64,000 nt of DNA from Planctomycetaceae bacterium. Its GTDB lineage: Bacteria; Planctomycetota; Planctomycetia; Planctomycetales; Planctomycetaceae. The notes beneath the pieces were generated by a model. That model was not told the origin of the DNA. It worked only from the letters and a program-made list of their open reading frames with translations, and did no database searches. The stretch is from NCBI GenBank assembly GCA_020426325.1, contig JAGQQG010000010.1, forward strand, positions 27,086 to 91,085. The letters run 5' to 3'. The position numbers and the translations under genes were made by a program. Every line of letters starts with the position of its first letter. Position 1 is the first letter of the stretch. Shown here piece by piece: positions 55,391 through 61,024 of this stretch.

Positions 55391-56262
55391 TTAGAGAGAC
55401 GGAACGTCGTGGGCTTCCAGTTCGGTTGCCGGTATCTTGGTTGAATCGTCGCTGAGATCGTCCTTATCGGTCGAATCTCCATCGGAGAACAACCACGAAC
55501 GGACGTGATCCGTCACGCCAACCAATCGCTTCGTCTGAATGATTTCGCGATAGTGACCGGTCATACTCGAATCGGTATGACCCATGATGAGAGCAGCCGC
55601 CACCGGGTCGAGGACTTCTTCTGCAACCGTCCAGAAGGAATGCCGGAGGGCATAGAATCCGATCCCCGGACGTTTGAGATCGAGCTTGTTGAGGAGCTTT
55701 GCGAACTCCTGCCCAACTCCATCCGTACCTACTCGCTAATGAGATCGTTGACGTGAGCGTGTCGGAAGAACGACCGACATCGTTGCATCTCATTCCTGAG
55801 GGAGACAGCTTGCCGGGTCTTGGCGAGATAGGTCTTGAGCTTCGCGAAGTCGTCTGGACGAAGCGTTGAGACCTGCTTTGTCTTCCCCAAAGCCTTCACG
55901 AGATTCTCGCACGTGGCGTGCATCCCTAGGAATGTTCGCAGGCTGATCTCCCCGGCATCCCGTCTTCGTTCCTGATGAGTCAGGTACTCATTGACGAGTC
56001 CTTTGAGGGAGATGCTATCCGAGTCTCTGGCACCAGGTTCTCGCGCGGCGTAAAGGTCATCCCTGACTCGGTTCCATTCTTTCTCAGCCTCGACCCCCTT
56101 GGGATCGTCTTCGACCTTCCCGAAGTAATGGACCTTGCCCCGAATCTTCTTACACCAATGACCCGATCCCTTATTGATTCCCGGCGGAAAATCTGGACGG
56201 GGTTTCTTGGGGACGGCCCGGTGAGATTTACGGGGCGTACGAGAGGGAGTATGATTCGTCAC
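55391..56262 (-). pseudogene. tyrosine recombinase with an internal deletion
   Basis: GTG 56262 (AGGAG 8 bases upstream) starts an intact N-terminal part: a planctomycete integrase DNA-binding region (FPPGINKGSGHWCKKIRGKV, HYFGKVEDDPKG) and a core-binding domain (LKGLVNEYLTHQERR) ending at a TAG after HVNDLISE. In other frames downstream one reads QEFAKLLNKLDL, GFYALRHSFWTVAEE and MGHTDSSMTGHYREII with the Tyr nucleophile, ending at 55391. About 120 residues between these parts, carrying the first catalytic box, are missing, and the frame changes. The gene is inactive. It lies next to tRNA-Arg, the likely former integration target. Confidence 0.8.
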
Positions 56263-56433
56263 GGCAACATCTCCTGTCCAAAGGGTTAGATGTTGTCTCG
56301 GCTCTCGTTCGGTGCAACGAACGGGGGCAATTTCTTACACCCTTCATAATATCACATCCGGCGTATAACCGGGCGTAAAGAGACAAGCCGCAAGTGAAAG
56401 AAAACGGCGTAATCCCTTAATAGATAAACACTT

Positions 56434-56507
<74 letters not shown>

Positions 56508-56512
56508 TTATT

Positions 56513-56535
56513 AGCCCCCTCACGGGGGCTTTATT
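56513..56535 (+). terminator. rho-independent terminator of tRNA-Arg
   Basis: Perfect 7-bp stem AGCCCCC / GGGGGCT with loop TCAC, followed by TTATT, six bases after the tRNA. Confidence 0.85.
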
Positions 56536-56633
56536 CATGCCCGGAATGGCGGTGCATGTGTCTATTACTATAGCATTTGTGGGATAAACGGCGGATTTTG
56601 GGCTGGACGCCGCTTGGGGCGTGGGGCTACAAA

Positions 56634-56667
56634 TGGGGCAACTAGTGGGGCAATTTGGGGCAACTAA
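56634..56667. repeat. three TGGGGCAA direct repeats upstream of the recombinase gene
   Basis: TGGGGCAACTAG (56634), TGGGGCAATT (56646) and TGGGGCAACTAA (56656) are tandem, 12 and 10 bases apart, between the tRNA terminator and the recombinase start. The spacing of about one helical turn suggests a protein-binding array, for instance recombinase arm sites. The run also has repeated G-tracts. Confidence 0.65.
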
Positions 56668-56703
56668 CGCCCCTTCCCACAGGTCGTAGCCTCCCACGTC
56701 GCC

Positions 56704-58299
56704 ATGTCCCGTATCCGCAACCACCCACTGCCCAAACCTGATAAACGAGGGCGTGTCAGGCCGCATGTCGGTGTCCGTTTAGACGGCTCGAAGGCCCGCA
56801 TCGACGTTGGGAACATCAAGACCGACGGGACGGCTGAGATGGAACGTCGGCTGCGACTCATCCGTCAGCTATACGAAAGGCTGAGTGAGCGAACTGCGGA
56901 AATCCAGCGTCGAGAGGGTATGCCTGAGAATGCGGCGTGGACAAAGTGGGCCTTTGAGATCGCCAAAAGGATTGGTCGTGGTGAACAGGTCACCGATGCA
57001 TTCGTCTCAGACCAGTTTTCTTCGCCGGTCGAATCTCCCACGTACACTGCGACGACCGTAGCTGGCGTCATCACTCAGCTCCGCTCTTGGGGTATCCCCG
57101 TGGTTGAAGGGGACAGCTACCAGCAAGGGCTGATTAACAATCATCAGCAAATCGAGCAGTTGGTCGCCGAGACGGTTCAGCGGCAACTAGCCGACCTGCG
57201 TTCACAACGGGGTGCGATTGTTGATCAGATTGCCCTTCCAGATCCAATGAATCTGGTGGAGGCCGCCACCTTCCACGACGCTATTGACGCCTTCAGCAAG
57301 TATCTCAAGGACACCGGCAAGAAGAACTCAGAAGGTAAGCTCACCAACACCATCTACACGAAGATTGATCTGGCTCAATCCATGAAGCGGCGGTATGAGG
57401 ATTTCCCGTTGCGTCATTTGACTCTCCCGAAATGGGAAGAACTGATCGCCTACTGGAGAAACCGGCCGCTCACGAAACGAAACACCCGTGGCAAGAAGGG
57501 CTGGTGTGAGGATGGGATCAAACTGCTGTTTAAGATGATCCGGTGGCTCGATACCAACCCGCATTTCAAATGGAAGAAGCCGAACGGGTTTGAGGACGTT
57601 GACCGCAAGATCATCGTCTTGCCAGAAGACCAGTTGCCGGAAGTCTTCCAGACGATTCGCAAGAAGACGTACTCACCGGAACAACTCGCAATCATCATGG
57701 GACACGTTGACGGCTATTGGAAAGCCATCATCGCCCTTTGTGTCAATTGTGCATTTGGTCAATCGGAGATCGGACAATGGAGGACATCTCACGTTGTCTT
57801 GCGGACGCCACATCCTCATGCCGAAAAGATCAATTGGAACACGAGCACCAACGATAGCTGGGTGGTCGGACCACGCCCCAAGACCGGTACTTATGGCGAG
57901 CATTTATTATGGAGCGAAGTCGCAGACTCCATCGAGCCACACCTGAGAGACCGAGAGTTTGTATTCGTCAACGGCGAGGAAAACCCGATGTGGATGACAC
58001 ACGCCAAGCGTCCGCAATCTCAGATCGACAATCGCTGGACAAACCTAATTAAGCGAATCCAGAAGGATGATCCAGACTTCCCGGCCCTCCCATTCGGAAG
58101 CCTGCGTGATGTTCTCCCGGACGTGCTACGTCGGGAGTACAGTGACGACATCGCCTCACTAGCGTTGCAGCACGGCACGTATTCCGAGGACAAACTACTG
58201 AAGTGCTATGCCAATTTTCCCTTCGCCCGTTTGTTTGAGAAGACGGTGGAGTTGCGGGATCACTTCCAACCAATGCTGGATGCGCTGGCTCGACCGTAA
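56704..58299 (+). CDS. tyrosine recombinase-like protein with variant active site
   Basis: A 531-residue protein related to planctomycete integrases. N-terminal: PDKRGRVRPHVGVRLDG and an extended helical region with LYERLSERTAEIQRR; core-binding domain about 180-300 (FHDAIDAFSKYLKDTGKK); catalytic domain about 310-531. The box I region reads N348-CAFGQSEIGQW with no Arg at the usual place; next comes GPRPKTGTYGEHLLW; box II has Arg468 in GSLRDVLPDVLRR with no His before it; Tyr502 in LLKCYANFPF is the candidate nucleophile. The frame is intact and starts 197 bp after tRNA-Arg, pointing away from it. It may be an active but divergent integrase, or an inactive relative. Confidence 0.7.
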   Translation: MSRIRNHPLPKPDKRGRVRPHVGVRLDGSKARIDVGNIKTDGTAEMERRLRLIRQLYERLSERTAEIQRREGMPENAAWTKWAFEIAKRIGRGEQVTDAFVSDQFSSPVESPTYTATTVAGVITQLRSWGIPVVEGDSYQQGLINNHQQIEQLVAETVQRQLADLRSQRGAIVDQIALPDPMNLVEAATFHDAIDAFSKYLKDTGKKNSEGKLTNTIYTKIDLAQSMKRRYEDFPLRHLTLPKWEELIAYWRNRPLTKRNTRGKKGWCEDGIKLLFKMIRWLDTNPHFKWKKPNGFEDVDRKIIVLPEDQLPEVFQTIRKKTYSPEQLAIIMGHVDGYWKAIIALCVNCAFGQSEIGQWRTSHVVLRTPHPHAEKINWNTSTNDSWVVGPRPKTGTYGEHLLWSEVADSIEPHLRDREFVFVNGEENPMWMTHAKRPQSQIDNRWTNLIKRIQKDDPDFPALPFGSLRDVLPDVLRREYSDDIASLALQHGTYSEDKLLKCYANFPFARLFEKTVELRDHFQPMLDALARP

Positions 58300-58693
58300 G
58301 CGTTTCTCGCCCGACGATCGGCTACCACTACGACCGTCCATCAATCGCCCGTTCCCCGGAACGTCTGATAAGCCCTCTTGCCCGCCCGGACGCACCACGG
58401 GCGAAATGGTGCGATCCTACGGCAGGATGCGGGCGACGATCCGCCCGCCGTCATGCCTGCGGGCAGGGGTGGGGCATCTGTATTCGTGTTTGAGATCGAT
58501 TTTCGGGGCAACGGTGTCGGCTTACCGATATTGTGCGAACAAAATGGGAGGGGGTGGGGGTCGGCGGGTATCCTCAAGCCCGCTAATGCAAACCGTATCG
58601 GTTTGTTGAACCATCGTGTTAGCATGACCAGTCATCGGTGATCGGAGTCACGAACGGTCCCGACCTACTCGAAGTGATCCGTGGAATTGGTAG
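58300..58693. other. intergenic with a G-quadruplex motif, no gene seen
   Basis: No supported frame. At 58546-58568 four G-tracts (GGG, GGGGG, GGGGG, GGG) with loops of 1, 1 and 5 bases fit the intramolecular G-quadruplex consensus. It is about 125 bp before the acetyltransferase gene. Confidence 0.5.
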
Positions 58694-59137
58694 ATGAGCG
58701 TTAAGGTCGTCAAAGTGACAAGTGAGTATCACGGCGAGTGGCTGCGTCTGCGAAACGCTGTCTACACGGGGATCGGCCGGACGTTTCATGAGCAGGAAAT
58801 GGTGTTGTATCTACGGGACGACACCAAGGAGTGCTTTCTGGCCATTAGTGAGAACGGAGATGCCTGTGGGATGATCGAAGTGTCGCTGCGCAATGTCGTG
58901 GACGGCTGCTTGACCAGCCCGGTGGGGTACGTTGAGGGCATCTACGTCGATCCTGAATATCGTGGATCGAGTCTAGCTCGGCGGCTACTTGAGCGTGCAG
59001 AGAGTTGGTGCCGCTCCAAAGGTTGCTCCGAAGTCGCCACCGATGCTGAACTCGACAATCAGGATGCTCAGCGATTCCACGAGCGGATGGGCTTCGAGGA
59101 AACGTACCGGATCGTCGAATACCGTAAGGAACTCTAA
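58694..59137 (+). CDS. GNAT acetyltransferase resembling aminoglycoside 6'-N-acetyltransferases
   Basis: A 147-residue acetyl-CoA-dependent N-acetyltransferase. The linear pattern follows AAC(6')-I enzymes closely: EWLRLRNAVY, CGMIEVSLRNVVDGC, TSPVGYVEGIYVDPEYRGSS (acetyl-CoA strand and P-loop), RRLLERAESWCRSKGCSEVA, TDAELDNQDAQRFHERMGFE and the ending ETYRIVEYRKEL. Chromosomal relatives may act on other amines, so resistance is an inference. No clear ribosome binding site precedes ATG 58694. It lies in the accessory region between the recombinase and the helicase gene. Confidence 0.8.
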   Translation: MSVKVVKVTSEYHGEWLRLRNAVYTGIGRTFHEQEMVLYLRDDTKECFLAISENGDACGMIEVSLRNVVDGCLTSPVGYVEGIYVDPEYRGSSLARRLLERAESWCRSKGCSEVATDAELDNQDAQRFHERMGFEETYRIVEYRKEL

Positions 59138-59142
59138 CTTGG

Positions 59143-59901
59143 TCAATTGGCCCTGCCGAAGTAGAAAACGTACCCGTAGCTGCTACCGTGTTCACGCCAC
59201 ACATTGACCTCGTGTTGCAGGGTTTCGGCCAGCGACTGAGCCTCGGCACTCGCCGGATACTTTGACCGGAAAGTAGCGAGGTGAGATTCGAGAGGACCGT
59301 AATAGTTCTCCCAGTCTTGATTGGGTATGACGAAATACCCAAACGTCTCGAAGCCTGCTGAACGGACTTTGGAGAGATTATCGTCGATAGTTGTCATCGC
59401 CGGGTATTCTGCTTGCCAAAATTCCACGGCATCTAGGGGTGGGTGTTGAGTCAGCCAAGTGACTTCCGAGACAACGACGTACCCACCAATCGGCACGAGT
59501 CGTCGCCATCGCTTCAGGCCCTCCTCAAACCCGATGTTGTAGACGGCAGACTCGCACCAGAGCAGGTCAAAGGCCTGATCTGGAAATGGAGGATCGTCCA
59601 TGTCTGCTCGAACCGTCAGGATACGATCCGCCAGCCCATCACGGTCAGCAATGTTCTGAAGTTCATCGAGAAATGGCTGGTGAAGTTCCACCGCCGTCAC
59701 AGTGCAATCTATCGCCTGTGCCAATACGAGCGATGCCACACCTGAGCCACAGCCGAAATCGACGATTCGAGGACTCGGTGGCAGGTCATCCAGCATCGAG
59801 AGGGCCTTGAGCGTAGACTCTTCGCTGCCCGGTCCCTTTCGGAAGACGTCCTCAAAGAAAGAGAACATCAGTGCCATCTGTGATTCAGTTGGTTCAGTCA
59901 T
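59143..59901 (-). CDS. class I SAM-dependent methyltransferase
   Basis: Start ATG 59901 gives MTEPTESQMALMFSFFEDVF; the frame to 59964 overlaps the cupin gene and is rejected. Motif I is IVDFGCGSGVASLVLA, the acidic end of strand 2 is TVTAVELHQPFLDEL, motif II/III DLLWCESAVYNIGFEEGLKR and VVVSEVTWLT. The 252-residue size and the C-terminal cap (YYGPLESHLATFRSKYPAS) suggest a small-molecule methylase of the UbiE/YrrT type. It is 13 bp downstream of the cupin gene on the same strand, probably one transcript with it and the small hydrolase. Confidence 0.88.
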   Translation of the reverse strand: MTEPTESQMALMFSFFEDVFRKGPGSEESTLKALSMLDDLPPSPRIVDFGCGSGVASLVLAQAIDCTVTAVELHQPFLDELQNIADRDGLADRILTVRADMDDPPFPDQAFDLLWCESAVYNIGFEEGLKRWRRLVPIGGYVVVSEVTWLTQHPPLDAVEFWQAEYPAMTTIDDNLSKVRSAGFETFGYFVIPNQDWENYYGPLESHLATFRSKYPASAEAQSLAETLQHEVNVWREHGSSYGYVFYFGRAN

Positions 59902-59914
59902 GTGTTGTTCGTCT

Positions 59915-60394
59915 CTACTCGTGCGGCATCTTGATCTCGACACCGTATCGAGGCGCAGCTTCAAGCAGTTTCTCGATGTCGACCAGACTCGGCGGTGGTG
60001 CAGTCTCTACGTCGTCGGCGAGTGGCTGTCCTACTTCAAAGAACATCTTCTCCAGCCCGGCAGGTGCCACGGAGATGAGCAGACGAGCGGTCTGGTCGCT
60101 CTCATTCTTGAAACAGTGCAGGCTGCCGACCGGCATGTTCAGGAACGTCCCTTCGCCAGCGACGATTCGCTCTTCGCCGAGTTGAAACGTCATCTCGCCT
60201 TCAAGAACGAGGAACGACTCTTCCTCTCGGCTGTGGATATGCGGGGGAGGACCGCTACCCGGAGGGACGATGGCCTCGAATGTGGCGTACTTGCCGTTCG
60301 TCTCCTCTCCGGTGGCGAGAAATCGGTACAAGTCGCCGACGATGCCGATGCGACGGCCTTCGCCGGGCTTTCGGATGGTTGCTAGGTCGTTCAT
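59915..60394 (-). CDS. cupin-domain protein
   Basis: A 159-residue single-domain cupin. Motif 1 is PPHIHSREEESFLVLEGEM, which supplies two His and one Glu metal ligands; motif 2 is NMPVGSLHCFKNES with the last His. The rest is a short helical tail (PPPSLVDIEKLLEAAPRYGV). Cupins of this type are dioxygenases, isomerases or storage-type binders, so no reaction is assigned. It sits between the small hydrolase and the methyltransferase genes on the same strand. Confidence 0.88.
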   Translation of the reverse strand: MNDLATIRKPGEGRRIGIVGDLYRFLATGEETNGKYATFEAIVPPGSGPPPHIHSREEESFLVLEGEMTFQLGEERIVAGEGTFLNMPVGSLHCFKNESDQTARLLISVAPAGLEKMFFEVGQPLADDVETAPPPSLVDIEKLLEAAPRYGVEIKMPHE

Positions 60395-60424
60395 GGTTAA
60401 TGTCTCTTATTCTGCGAGTTGTAA

Positions 60425-60892
60425 TCAATTTTGCGCCAGCCGCTCACACGCCTCAAGCATGGCTCGAAGTGGCTCAGGGTCGGCAAGTCGATGATCGTTT
60501 CCTACTTCAATCAGCGTCTCCGGTGGCAGGCCACTGTTGGCTACAAGTTCCTCGGAGTCGGCGAAGGGGATCACATCGTCTTGGCGTGAGTGGAGGATGA
60601 CGGTGTTTGATTTGACCGTCGTGGCCGTGCCCCAGTTATTCCATGCAGGACAGAGCAGAATAAGTGGTGTATCACCCGACTCGATGTTCATGGCGACTGC
60701 CCCGCCACGGGATGAACCGACGATGACGTCAGGCAGGTGCTGATCGTATTCGACTTGGGCGGTTTGAATGGCTGCATCAAAGTCCACGTCATCGAGGGCG
60801 GGATTGATGATAGTGTAGCCGTGGTCTTTGAGGTAGGTCGGCTTTAGGCCACCGGGGACGGAGTGCCAGCCGTGGAGGAAGAGGATGGTCAT
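60425..60892 (-). CDS. small alpha/beta hydrolase (YqiA/RBBP9-like)
   Basis: A minimal 155-residue serine hydrolase without a cap domain. Oxyanion strand TILFLHGWHSVPGGLKP, nucleophile elbow VIVGSSRGGAVAMNIE, acid ILHSRQDDVIPFADSEEL, and catalytic His in EVGNDHRLADPEPL. All triad residues are present. The first gene of a probable three-gene minus-strand unit with the cupin and methyltransferase. It is divergent from the helicase gene with a 132-bp gap. Substrate unknown. Confidence 0.88.
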   Translation of the reverse strand: MTILFLHGWHSVPGGLKPTYLKDHGYTIINPALDDVDFDAAIQTAQVEYDQHLPDVIVGSSRGGAVAMNIESGDTPLILLCPAWNNWGTATTVKSNTVILHSRQDDVIPFADSEELVANSGLPPETLIEVGNDHRLADPEPLRAMLEACERLAQN

Positions 60893-61024
60893 CGGATCGG
60901 CATGTACTTATGCGTTGTGTGGCTGAGTGTAATCCGACAGAGATTGACGGTACCTTAGTGATTCACGTCTCGCACTACATTCCTGATCACTCGTTCGCTT
61001 CTCCTGCGTGCTCAAGGGCCATCC

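Noticed and set aside
55464..55793. A 109-residue minus-strand frame within the broken recombinase
   Set aside because: The recombinase motifs (ALRHSFWTV, GHTDSSMTGHYREII) are read in another phase, so this is a shadow.
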